Source: Saprospirales bacterium (lineage in GTDB: Bacteria; Bacteroidota; Bacteroidia; Chitinophagales; Saprospiraceae). Taken from it: DNA of 64,000 nucleotides. Location of the stretch: NCBI GenBank assembly GCA_016711045.1, contig JADJTT010000008.1:397879-461878 (forward strand), in the 5' to 3' direction. Of the stretch, positions 55,948 through 64,000 are shown in pieces. The notes under the pieces were generated by a model that saw only the letters and a program-made list of their open reading frames with translations, had not been told where the DNA came from and ran no database searches. The translations under genes were made by a program, and so were the position numbers. How positions within the stretch are numbered: position 1 is the first letter of the stretch; each line of letters opens with the position of its first letter.

Positions 55948-56985
55948 CTGACGTGGCGCTCACCCCTCTTGGGCTAATTTTGTAAGGGGCAGGAAAAAAG
56001 CTCCGGCCTGGAGAATTCACACGCTCTTGTCCCCCGCTGGCGGGGGTTGGGGGTGGAATAAGACAACATTTTAGCCCCTAAGGGTAAAGAGATTAATGTA
56101 TTGTATGGAGCATGTCCACCCCCTGCCCCCGCCAGCGGGGGACAAGAGCGTGCAGCCCGGGGTGCTAGCCCCGGGAAAGAGAACCATATTTAACCTCCAA
56201 GCCCCGGAGGGGCGGCATGTAAACCCTTCCTTTGGGATATGTATAAATTTTTCGGAAAAATAACCATAAACAGGCCACCCCTACGGGGTTTGGGGAATTG
56301 TTGGATTCCAATCCTGGGGCTAGCACCCCGGGCTACAAACTGACGTGGCGCTCACCCCTCTTGGGCTAATTTTGTAAGGGGCAGGAAAAAAGCTCCGGCC
56401 TGGAGAATTCACACGCTCTTGTCCCCCGCTGGCGGGGGTTGGGGGTGGAATAAGACAATATTTTAGCCCCTAAGGGTAAGGAGATTAATGTATTGTATGG
56501 AGCATGTCCACCCCCTGCCCCCGCCAGCGGGGGACAAAAGCGTGCAGCCCGGGGTGCTAGCCCCGGGAAAGAGAACCATATTTAACCTCCAAGCCCCGGA
56601 GGGGCGGCATGTAAACCCTTCCTTTGGGATATGTATAAATTTTTCGGAAAAATAACCATAAACAGGCCACCCCTACGGGGTTTGGGGAATTGTTGGATTC
56701 AATCCGGCCAGCACCCCGGGCTACAAACTGACGTGGCGCTCACCCCTCTTGGGCTAATTTTGTAAAGGGGCAGGTAAAAAAGCTCCGGCCTGGAGAATTC
56801 ACGCTCTTGTCCCCCGCTGGCGGGGGTTGGGGGTGGAATAAGACAATATTTTAGCCCCTAAGGGTAAGGAGATTAATGTATTGTATGGAGCATGTCCACC
56901 CCCTGCCCCCGCCAGCGGGGGACAAGAGCGTGCAGACATCCTGGACAGGAACTTTTTTCCTGCCCCGCCCTACAAGATTAGCACC
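55948..56985. repeat. Tandem amplification of a REPIN-containing 390-base unit
   Basis: Unit 1 (55948-56339, 392 bases), unit 2 (56340-56727, 388 bases) and partial unit 3 (56728 to about 56985) are nearly identical. Each begins CTGACGTGGCGCTCACCCC and contains the REP doublet (56027-56145, 56419-56537 and 56807-56925). Units 1 and 2 also contain a second palindromic block (AGCCCGGGGTGCTAGCCCCG and its reverse near the unit end) around CCCCGGAGGGGCGGCATGT. Unit 3 instead keeps the full outer arm (CTTTTTTCCTGCCCC, then ACAAGATTAGC), giving a complete terminal inverted repeat. Confidence 0.9.
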
Positions 56986-57055
56986 ATAACAAGGCAACCT
57001 GCATTTATCCCAACTCCCCAAAAAACAGACTTGCGTATTTAGCCGGAAATTCCAT

Positions 57056-58239
57056 ATGTTTAGATTATGGTTCATCTCAAAAACTATACTCAAATCGATG
57101 CTCGGAGACAAAAAACTGGACGTCTACCAGGACCGTGACAGGCTGGAGATCACCTTGAAGTGGTTTACGCCCATTGCCCTTTTCCTGCTGTTCTTCACCG
57201 TAATATGGAATGCCTTTTTGGTTTTCTGGTATTCCATGGCAATCAGTGGAGGCGCCTGGATTATGGCGCTTTTCCCGGTCCTCCATGTGGCCGTCGGGGT
57301 TTACCTGGCGTATTATACGCTTTGCCTGTTCTTCAACAAGACCTTTATCGATATCTCCGGCGATTACCTCACGATCCGGCACACTCCGATTCCCTGGTGG
57401 AAAGGCAACCGGAAGATCCCGGTCAATGCCATTGAACAACTCTACGTGGCGGAAAAGAAATCCAGCAGTAAGAACGGCACGCAATTTACCTATGAACTTC
57501 GGGCCAAGTTGTACAACAAAAGCGATAAAGACCTCCTCTCCTCGATAACGTCACCAGCCAGGAAGTGCAGGAAATTGAAGCATATCTGGAGCGTTTTTGG
57601 GTATTAAAGACGAGCCGGTTAAGGGGGAGTACGGGCGAAAGGTCGAGGTGCAGGAGGAGGAGGATTCAGCCCGCAGACATCGCCGCGATTTTGCCGATCC
57701 ATTCTTCGCCGGGATCTACACCACCAGAGAAGGGGAGGTATTGGACCTGAACGGAGAAGAATTGAAGATCATCAACCTCGTGCAATACGACTGGAATGAT
57801 GGCAATTCCGACAAGTATTTCCAACTGATCAATCCCGATAAAGAAGAGCGGCTACTATACCTGGAACAAAACCAGGCCCTCCTGAATGCCTTTCAGGAAA
57901 AGACCCTCGAAATCTTTGAAACCGGCATGCCCACCTTCCGCACCGAAAACCGCCGCCCATGATCCAGGTGGCGGGAAGGACTATTTTCTGGGCCACTATA
58001 AAACAGGCAAGTGTTTTATCACCGGCGTATCCACCTTCATCGAGGTGGAGCAATGGCAATACCATTCCAAAGACAAAAAAAGCTACATCCGGGTGATGAA
58101 CAACCAGGGCCTGATCAGCTTTTTTCAGGGCGAAAAGCGGAACCAGGCCGATTTTCAGGACGCCCTCGACCTGGATGACCGGCCATTGCGGGATTTGGAG
58201 ACGCGGGATCCGGGCTGGAGGGAAGAGGATTTGGTGTAA
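57056..58239 (+). pseudogene. Frameshifted membrane protein, unknown family
   Basis: A gene of about 390 codons split by three single-base losses. The first frame has spans at about residues 36-65 and 72-95 (TPIALFLLFFTVIWNAFLVF, LHVAVGVYLAYYTLCLFF) and a PH-like strand block (FIDISGDYLTIRHTPIPWWK). The frame shifts near 57540 (missing C), 57597 (missing T in GCGTTTTTGGG) and 57957 (missing C in CGCCGCCC). It continues as RDFADPFFAGIYTTREGEVL, then HDPGGGKDYFLGHYKTGKCF to the stop at 58239. I do not recognise the family. All three changes are homopolymer losses, so error in the consensus is quite likely and the gene may be intact in the cell. Confidence 0.65.
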
Positions 58240-58291
58240 AGGAGGCAGATAACCGGACCTGGTTGAGATTGGGCCCAACTAAAAACAAAAA

Positions 58292-58795
58292 ATGACGACT
58301 AAAACAAAAGTTACCGCCATTTACCATTGCTCCCTGGAGCGCGCTTTTAAGACGCCCATGCTATGTGACGTTTCGAAAGTGCACACCGGATTTGGCCTTA
58401 TGCCGAAAGTTACCCATTGTACGGATGATGAAAATTGGGGCAAACCAGGGTATAGTAAAAAGGTTTTTGTGGCTCCATCAGCTACGCAGAAAGGAGGCTG
58501 GGCTTCGAGCGACAAAGTGATTGAACGGATCGAAAATCAATACTGGAAAATAGAAGTGAGCGATTTTCAGTCGTGGATGTTAGGGTTTTCAAAATTTGTA
58601 GGAGAATGGAAAACCACTGAACTTGAACCAAACAAAATATTAATTGAATATTCCTATACGTTGCACTCGGACATCGCTATGCTTTATCCTTTAAATTGGA
58701 TCTTTACAAAGACCTTTTGGCGGATTTATATGAAAAGAGTTTTAGCGAACATTAGAAAGATGGCAAACGATAATGAACCGTATCTGTATCAGTAA
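58292..58795 (+). CDS. SRPBCC-fold (polyketide cyclase-like) protein
   Basis: A 167-residue soluble protein. It begins TTKTKVTAIYHCSLERAFKT, the usual first strand and helix of the START/SRPBCC fold. It continues with strand pairs (GYSKKVFVAPSATQKGGWAS, NQYWKIEVSDFQSWMLGF, KTTELEPNKILIEYSYTLHS) and ends in the long C-terminal helix (IFTKTFWRIYMKRVLANIRK). No catalytic residues can be named; such proteins bind small hydrophobic ligands. It is one of the few intact frames in the otherwise damaged 54.8-63 kb zone. Confidence 0.7.
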   Translation: MTTKTKVTAIYHCSLERAFKTPMLCDVSKVHTGFGLMPKVTHCTDDENWGKPGYSKKVFVAPSATQKGGWASSDKVIERIENQYWKIEVSDFQSWMLGFSKFVGEWKTTELEPNKILIEYSYTLHSDIAMLYPLNWIFTKTFWRIYMKRVLANIRKMANDNEPYLYQ

Positions 58796-59089
58796 CAAAG
58801 ACCGTTATCAATTAACCATTTTCCAACTTGTCAGAATTGACGTATTTTTGATAAAATTTCAATGGAGTTGCGTCGATTAATCCCTGGTTGACCTGGCTCG
58901 TGAATTGCGCTCCAAACACAAGGAAGATGCTGTCCCAATTGATTTGACCGCCTCTTTTCTCTCAAATAAGGAAATGATAAAACGCTAATACGCAAAAAAA
59001 TACTATAAAATGGACTTATACGGACAAACCAGCAAAAGTATTCCACAGAAAATAGTCATCCAATTTTTTTGAGATCATTCTACTATGGT

Positions 59090-59690
59090 TATCTTATTGG
59101 ATTTTATTTCAAAGTGGCGGTGCCTGGAAGTTGAGAATCATTTAAGGATTCACAATTCAGTTGGAAATTTTGACAGAAGGATAATAATCTTCGCATTCCA
59201 CCTTATTATTTTCATTCGACTGACTTATACGATGATATTTATTTTAAAGAGAAAATTCTGGGAAGAAAGCGTGAGTGTTCCATTTGCATTTTCTCTTATT
59301 TCGTCGGCTTTCCATTGTTTGTATTACCCAATCTCAGCCGATTGATGGACTTGATTATTTTGCGATTGCGATCTTTGTTTTTGGGTGTGCTTAATAGCGG
59401 CGGAGAGATTTTACGTCATCAATGGAAAAAGAAACCTGAAAACAAAGGAAAAATTTATACACAAGGATTTTTCAAATATTCCCGGCATATAAATTATTTT
59501 GAGACATTCTTTGGGTCACCGTTTTTATGCGCTAATGACGAAAAATTTATGGTCGGCAACAATTCCTATTTTATTATTTGCTTTTTTTCGCCTTTACAAT
59601 GCCCCTAAACTGGATGAATATTTGAAAGAAAATATGGCAAAGATTATGAAGAATATGCTAAAAAAGACTAAAATGTTAATTTTTTCTCTA
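59090..59690 (+). pseudogene. Degraded DUF1295 (steroid 5-alpha-reductase-like) membrane protein
   Basis: Pieces in different frames rebuild one protein: IIIFAFHLIIFIRLTYTMIF with ILKRKFWEESVSVPFAF, then FVLPNLS, LNSGGEILRHQWKKKPENKG with KIYTQGFFKYSRHINYF, ALMTKNLWSATIPILLFAFF and YNAPKLDEYLKEN. The GEILR, YTQGFFKYSRHINY and YNAPKLDEYLKEKY-type motifs are those of DUF1295 proteins. At least three shifts are required. Composition is clearly AT-richer than in the first 55 kb. The preceding 58796-59089 shows nothing recognisable. Confidence 0.75.
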
Positions 59691-59736
59691 TTAGGACTAA
59701 AACCGAAAACCGAAAAATTTAAATACCAACGACCAC

Positions 59737-61003
59737 ATGAAATATTTTTCACTATTGATTTTTATGGCGTTACTTGTTGGTTGTAATAAAAAGAGGACGG
59801 AAGCATTTCGACACGCCAAATATCCTTCTAATTATTGCAGACGATATGGGGAAAGGATGCTACGCAAGGGTTTTCCGAAGGCAGCATTAAACCCAGCACC
59901 CCAACATAGACAAGATCAAAGATGAAGGGTTGGTCTTTGACAACCTTTGGGTAACCCTGACCTGTTCACCTACGAGAGCTTCCATTATTACAGGCAAATA
60001 TGGTTATCGCACAGGGGTGAAATGGGCCGGGGATGAATTAAGTCCATCGGAAAACGCTGCAGAAATTCATTAATGAAGAGACAAATAATAAATACGCCAC
60101 CGCGGTAATTGGCAAGTGGCACTTTATCCGGGGAGAATCCAACGATTAACCCGGAGTCATTCGGAATTGATTATTATGCCGGCTTGATACGAGGCGCTGT
60201 ACAAAGCTACTATCAATGGCAATTGACCGAAGATGGGGTGGGTAGCCTTCAAACGGAATACATCACCAAGGTATTTACGGACCTCTCCATTGATTGGGTC
60301 AATAGCCAATCCAAACCGTGGTTCCTCTGGCTGGCCTACAATGCGCCGCACACCCCATTTCATGTCCCTCCAGCGGAGATGCACGCTCAAGGCAATCTAC
60401 CCGACTATATGGACGGATTAGACCCGATGCCCTATTATATGGCGGCCATAGAAGCCATGGATTTTCAAATAGGCCGACTTTAGTCCGCAATTCCCGAGGC
60501 TGAACTCGACAATACCGTGATAATTTTTTAGGGGATAATGGCACGCCGAATCAAGTGGCACAATCGCCCTATTCCAGCAGTACGGTAAAAGGTACGCTTT
60601 ACCAGAGGCATAAAACGTACCCATGTTCATTTCGGGAAAGGGGTAAGCAGAACGGGTGCTGATAACAACCTGATATGCAGTACAGACCTTTTTAGAACGA
60701 TAGCCGAACTGGCTGGGGTCAACATTTCTGAGATCCACGACAGCCAAAGTTTCAAGACACTTTTGAGCAGCGGCGCTTCACACCGGGCATTTCAGTATTC
60801 GGAAATGAACGACGGTACCGATGATCTATGGACTATCGGCAATGGAGCTTACAAGCTCATTGTGCATGCCACTGGAAATAAAGAACTGCACGATCTGGTG
60901 AATGACCCTTACGAACAAAACAACCTGATAGGAGGGGGTTAACACCTGAGGAAGAAAGTTCAAAATGGAATTAGAGGAGGAGTTGTTGAATATTCGGAAT
61001 TGA
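59737..61003 (+). pseudogene. Degraded arylsulfatase-family lipoprotein
   Basis: The start MKYFSLLIFMALLVGC is an intact lipoprotein signal. Across at least five frame changes one can read NILLIIADDMGKDATQGF, the formylglycine motif CSPTRASIITGKYGYRTG, AVIGKWHL, FGIDYYAGLIRGAVQSYYQW, the intact 124-codon stretch around WFLWLAYNAPHTPFHVPP, VIIFLGDNGTP, STDLFRTIAELAGV and LHDLVNDPYEQNNL. These are the sulfatase active-site and metal motifs in order. As read it is inactive. Sulfatases in marine Bacteroidota act on sulfated polysaccharides; no polysaccharide locus is visible here. Confidence 0.82.
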
Positions 61004-61028
61004 AAAAACTGGCTACACGGAAAATAGG

Positions 61029-61986
61029 ATGACGAAAAACAATCAAAACGAATACTCCAAATAGCATTACTTTTGGGGACCATAATCTCCATGTTTTTTG
61101 TGCCATGGATCTTGGTAAGGGCGTGGATCGCGCCACTGCCCGATACGGTGCAAGCACAAGTAAATGAAGCAATTGGACTTGGGTTTGATGGAATGATCGT
61201 CTATGTAGACCAGGAGGAATAGAACCTGCTTTTTTACGCGGCGGGCTGGAAAGACAGGAAAACAAAATACCGGCCAATCCGCATTCATTATTCAAGATTG
61301 CCAGCATCGGCAAGTTATATGATGCGGTTGCGATCACCAAATTGGTCAGTGATAAACGTTTGTCTTTAGATAAAACGCTCGCTGATTACTTCCCGGAACT
61401 TGTGGGAAGAATTGAAAATGCAGAAAGAATCACCTTGAGAATGCTGGTGCAGCATCGAAGCGGCATTCCCAATTTAACGGACACCCCCGATTTTTGGACA
61501 GATCCACCAGAAAATAATAAAGAAGCGCTTGAACGCGTACTTGATCTGCCGGCCGACTTTGAACCAGGGGAAGACTACGAATATTCAAACACCAATTATT
61601 TGTTGATTTCCGAACTCATAGAAAGGGTAGTGGGGTATAGCAAATTCCAATACATCAAGGAAGAAATTTTGATCCCGCTCGGACTAAAAAACACCTTCGG
61701 TTCGATTCGGGACGTGGATATGGACGAGGTGATGAGCGGCTATTACGTGGGCATAGAAGACGATATAAAGACTGCTAATTATGGTTCCATGCTGGCTACA
61801 GCCGAGGATGTGGGCATATTTTTGCGGGCATTAAACGACGGTACCTTGTTTGAGGGAGGCGAACAGGAAATCTACTCCTCCATCTACGTGTACAAACATA
61901 CGGGGCTGATTCCAGGGTATCAGAGCATCGCAAAATACCACAAAGACATCGACACGGTTGTCATTCAATTTGTGAATGAAAAATAG
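61029..61986 (+). pseudogene. Serine hydrolase (beta-lactamase family), 5' part frameshifted
   Basis: The C-terminal 214 codons (from about 61342) form one clean frame. Upstream the frame is broken by several small indels between 61029 and 61340, but the parts are readable: LLGTIISMFFVPWILVRAWI as membrane anchor, FDGMIVYVDQEG, then FYAAGWKDRKTKYPANPHSL with FKIASIGKLYDAVAITK. The catalytic triad motifs of class C/DD-peptidase-like enzymes are present: SIGK (SxxK), YSNTNY (YxN) and HTGLIPGY (HxG). The 3' end runs directly into the next gene remnant. Confidence 0.8.
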
Positions 61987-63019
61987 GTTCATGTTGGCGC
62001 CTTTAACTAACCAACAAAGCCATGAGAATGGTCAACTCTCTAATGAGGAACTAAAGTGGCTAACAATGAGAGCAGAGGGTGGATTTGGTTTGGTAATGAC
62101 CTGTGCTTCACATGTTCAAGAAGTTGGAAAGGGGTTCTCTGGTCAACTAGGTATTTTTAGTGACAACTTAAATGAAGGGCATATAAAATTAACAACCAAA
62201 ATTAAAGAACAGGGAAGTTTAGCTGTCATTCAATTGCACCATGCAGGCATGCGTACTCCTCCAGAATTAATAAATGAACAACCTGTCTGCCCTTCTGATA
62301 ATGAGGAAACCAATGCGCGCGGCCTTACGTTAAAAGAAGTTAAACAATTAAGAGATGATTTTATTGCGGCAGCTATTCGGCTAAAAAAATGTGGTTATAA
62401 TGGTGTTGAAGTTCATGGTGCGCACGGATATATTTTAACTCAATTTTTAAGTTTAGAAACAAATAAAAGAACGGATAATTACGGGGGTCACTTTAAACAG
62501 GTCTCGACTTCTATTTGAAATAGTTGATGGAATTAGAGCGCAATGTGGTAGAGATTTCCTCCTTGGAGTAAGGTTGTCACCAGAAAAATTTGGGATGGAT
62601 ATTCAAGAGATTAAATTTATCTGCCAACAGTTAATCGATGGTGGCTCAATCGACTTTTTAGACCTCTCTTTATGGGATTGTTTTAAAAAACCGGAAGACA
62701 ATAAATATCAGGATCTATCCTTATTAGCACATTTCCATCTCTAGATTTTAAAAAATGTGTTGCTGACAGTAGCGGGGAAGATTAGAACGGGGAAAGACGT
62801 CAGTAACGTGCTCAATTCGGGAGTGGACTTTGTAACAATTGGGCGATCGGGAATTTCTTCATCATGATTTTCCAATCAAAGTAATCGAAAACCCAAATTT
62901 TGAGCCAGTAGAAAACACCTGTTTCCGCGCAATATCTCCTCAATGAAGGTTTAAGCGAGAAATTTATCAAATATATGCGTAGATGGCCAGGTTTTGTGCT
63001 GCAAGAATCGCAACCTTGA
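61976..63019 (+). pseudogene. Old Yellow Enzyme (NADH:flavin oxidoreductase), truncated and frameshifted
   Basis: From 61976 the frame reads NRFMLAPLTNQQSHENGQLS, EGGFGLVMTCASHVQEVGKG, VIQLHHAGM and GYNGVEVHGAHGYILTQFLS, up to TDNYGG at about 62490, all OYE motifs of the FMN barrel. It then shifts (LLFEIVDGIRAQCGRDFLLG, VRLSPEKFGMDI, IDFLDLSLWDCF, VAGKIRTGKDVSNVLNSGVD with FVTIGRSG) and ends near 63019. The usual first 20-25 residues before IKNRFMLAPLT are missing: the frame begins inside the last codons of the serine hydrolase remnant. That suggests a deletion or a chimeric join at about 61975. Confidence 0.8.
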
Positions 63020-63173
63020 GTCCGCTCAAATCCACAAAGCAAGCGAAGAGATTTTCAATCCGAAATTTGAATGGGGGTACGATTGTTGAGATGTTGCCTG
63101 CTATGACAAGAGCACACAGCACATTAATTTGAAGAGAAGAAACAAAATAAGCAATTTTTTAAATTAAAAAGAG

Positions 63174-63446
63174 ATGAACAGAGTATTGGTTTTAATTACA
63201 CTTTCGGATAGCGGAATAGAAGCTATAAAATCTAATCCTGAATTGCCGAAACAAGAAATGGAATTTGTCAATCAATGGAAAGAAGAAAATATATTGGAGA
63301 GTTTCTTTATTGCGGTGACAAAAAAAGATGCTGTTTTAATATTTCAAAATATTGATGAAAGTAAGTCAAAAGAACTCATGGAAACACTACCTTACTTTCC
63401 TTATATGTCGAAAATTGAATACCACAATTTGAACAAACAGTTTTAA
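63174..63446 (+). CDS. Small YCII/muconolactone-isomerase-like protein
   Basis: A 90-residue protein, MNRVLVLITLSDSGIEAIKS, then ENILESFFIAVTKKDAVLIF and SKELMETLPYFPYMSKIEYH. The alternating strand-helix pattern with a central catalytic-like region and the LPYFPYM segment resembles the dimeric alpha/beta-barrel muconolactone isomerase/YCII proteins. Function unknown. It is intact and AT-rich like the preceding pseudogenes, with which it may have arrived. Confidence 0.55.
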   Translation: MNRVLVLITLSDSGIEAIKSNPELPKQEMEFVNQWKEENILESFFIAVTKKDAVLIFQNIDESKSKELMETLPYFPYMSKIEYHNLNKQF

Positions 63447-63519
63447 TTTTCCCTGGTAGAACAGCCACGTTAAGTGGGCGCAAACCAAATTGTCGCACCT
63501 AATCGGAATCTAATAGAAT

Positions 63520-63705
63520 ACACAGCTGGGACGCAAATGAAATCCCGGAGGGATTTAACGTGAATAGCCCCGGGTGGAACCCGGGGTAAAGGATATTACA
63601 TTTTTGTACGAGTGGCGTCTCTCGTAGAGGACGCTGCGACAGCTTATAGCCCAGTCTTTAATTCCTCAGCGTCCCCTAACGGGAGACGCCCAGGGGACAA
63701 AATTG
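63520..63705. repeat. Palindromic intergenic repeats before the DUF433 gene
   Basis: Two blocks. The first (about 63536-63590) has AATCCCGGAGGGATTTAACG and AGCCCCGGGTGGAACCCGGGG, a widespread Bacteroidota intergenic repeat type. The second (about 63607-63692) is an imperfect inverted repeat: GGCGTCTCTCGTAGAGGACG plus CTG faces CAGCGTCCCCTAACGGGAGA plus CGCC. The second shares the GGCGTCT core with the twin palindromes at 9089-9137. The rest of 63447-63794 holds no recognised gene. Confidence 0.75.
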
Positions 63706-63794
63706 TTCCTTGGAACCTTCTCGAAGTTTTAAACATTTATTATCTTGTACTGGTGTGGATAATATTATGTGCCTTTGCTAAAAAGTGATTGATA

Positions 63795-64000
63795 ATGAAA
63801 TACCTAGAGAGGATAACTATTAACACAGAGGTAATGCATGGTAAGCCATCAATTCGGAATATGCGCTTCACCGTGACCCAAATGCTTGAACTGATAGCAG
63901 GTGGGATGAGTTTTCAAGAGATTTTGGATGACTATCCATACATAGAGAAGGAAGATATCCAAGCTTGCCTGAATTTCGCGGCTAAGATTGCCAGTACGAA
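63795..64000 (+). CDS. DUF433 antitoxin-like protein, N-terminal part
   Basis: The first 68 codons of a gene that continues beyond the window. The protein starts MKYLERITINTEVMHGKPSI, then RNMRFTVTQMLELIAGGMS, FQEILDDYPYIEKEDIQACL and NFAAKIA. The MHGKPxIRxxR motif and the xEILxDYPxxxxEDIxACLxxA helix are the hallmarks of DUF433, a helix-turn-helix antitoxin-type domain. It is normally followed by a PIN-like DUF5615 toxin gene, so a toxin-antitoxin pair probably straddles the window end. Confidence 0.85.
   Translation, partial: MKYLERITINTEVMHGKPSIRNMRFTVTQMLELIAGGMSFQEILDDYPYIEKEDIQACLNFAAKIAST

Noticed and set aside
55948..56985. CRISPR or integron array in the tandem repeat
   Set aside because: Units are 390 bases and nearly identical throughout, with REPIN palindromes; no short spacers, attC-like sites or integrase.

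Overview
The window looks like a chromosomal segment of a Bacteroidota bacterium, most likely of the Saprospiria/Lewinella type. Evidence: a short 287-residue housekeeping sigma factor, perfect or near-perfect TAnnTTTG promoter boxes with no obvious Shine-Dalgarno sites, type IX secretion C-terminal sorting domains, a WG-repeat giant, DUF4369/TlpA thioredoxins, a GIN/DUF2807 lipoprotein, an OMP beta-barrel receptor with a carboxypeptidase-like N-terminal domain, and a dihydroorotase of the Bacteroidota DDQVH type. I saw no tRNA, rRNA, CRISPR array or intact transposase.

Region by region. 1-5.7 kb: 5' end of purK, dihydroorotase, a 2H phosphoesterase, an SGNH lipoprotein and a T9SS cargo protein. 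5.7-13.5 kb: a signalling block with a 1105-residue WG-repeat exported protein, an NtrC-type sigma-54 activator, an ECF sigma factor and a HAMP-PAS histidine kinase. 13.5-22 kb: TlpA-like thioredoxin, cytochrome oxidase subunit III, APS reductase, etfBA, rpsO-pnp and rpoD. 22-31 kb: lipoproteins, a BNR/sortilin-like T9SS protein, the infC-rpmI-rplT translation operon (infC has no ATG start) and a clpC gene with an internal deletion. 31-43 kb: STAS protein, RNase Z, Crp regulator, VIT/vWA protein, dinB, MltA, DegT aminotransferase, NmrA and SCO1 proteins, ChaN-like protein and ArfB, very tightly packed with overlapping convergent and even divergent ends. 43-54.8 kb: frameshifted photolyase, DUF389 protein, LolD ATPase, TonB-type receptor, methyltransferase/SnoaL pair, AraC regulator, trans-sulfuration enzyme and GIN lipoprotein. 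54.8-63 kb: a degraded, partly AT-richer zone with a broken permease, a tandem repeat and frameshifted remnants of a membrane protein, DUF1295 protein, sulfatase, serine hydrolase and Old Yellow Enzyme. The window ends in a DUF433 antitoxin-like gene.

The most unusual content is between genes. Several repeat families recur: (a) REPIN-like doublets built on a TTGTCCCCCGCTGGCGGGGG arm, twice nested inside a second inverted repeat and once tandemly amplified; (b) phrase-like tandem repeats (CAGTCACC, ACTGCCA, GTGAAGG, GTTTATGAA types) that abut, and sometimes supply, stop codons; (c) an array of five different short hairpins with one linker motif, folded as a larger imperfect palindrome, between the NtrC activator and the ECF sigma gene; (d) isolated perfect palindromes with 12-25 bp arms. 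A terminator-ended, structured stretch upstream of lolD may encode a small RNA.

Several genes carry single-base indels in homopolymers, and one pseudogene contains a T-free G/C run of about 125 bases. Consensus error is therefore a serious alternative to gene decay for the broken genes, above all after 54.8 kb. All calls rest on reading the sequence by eye; no database search was run.
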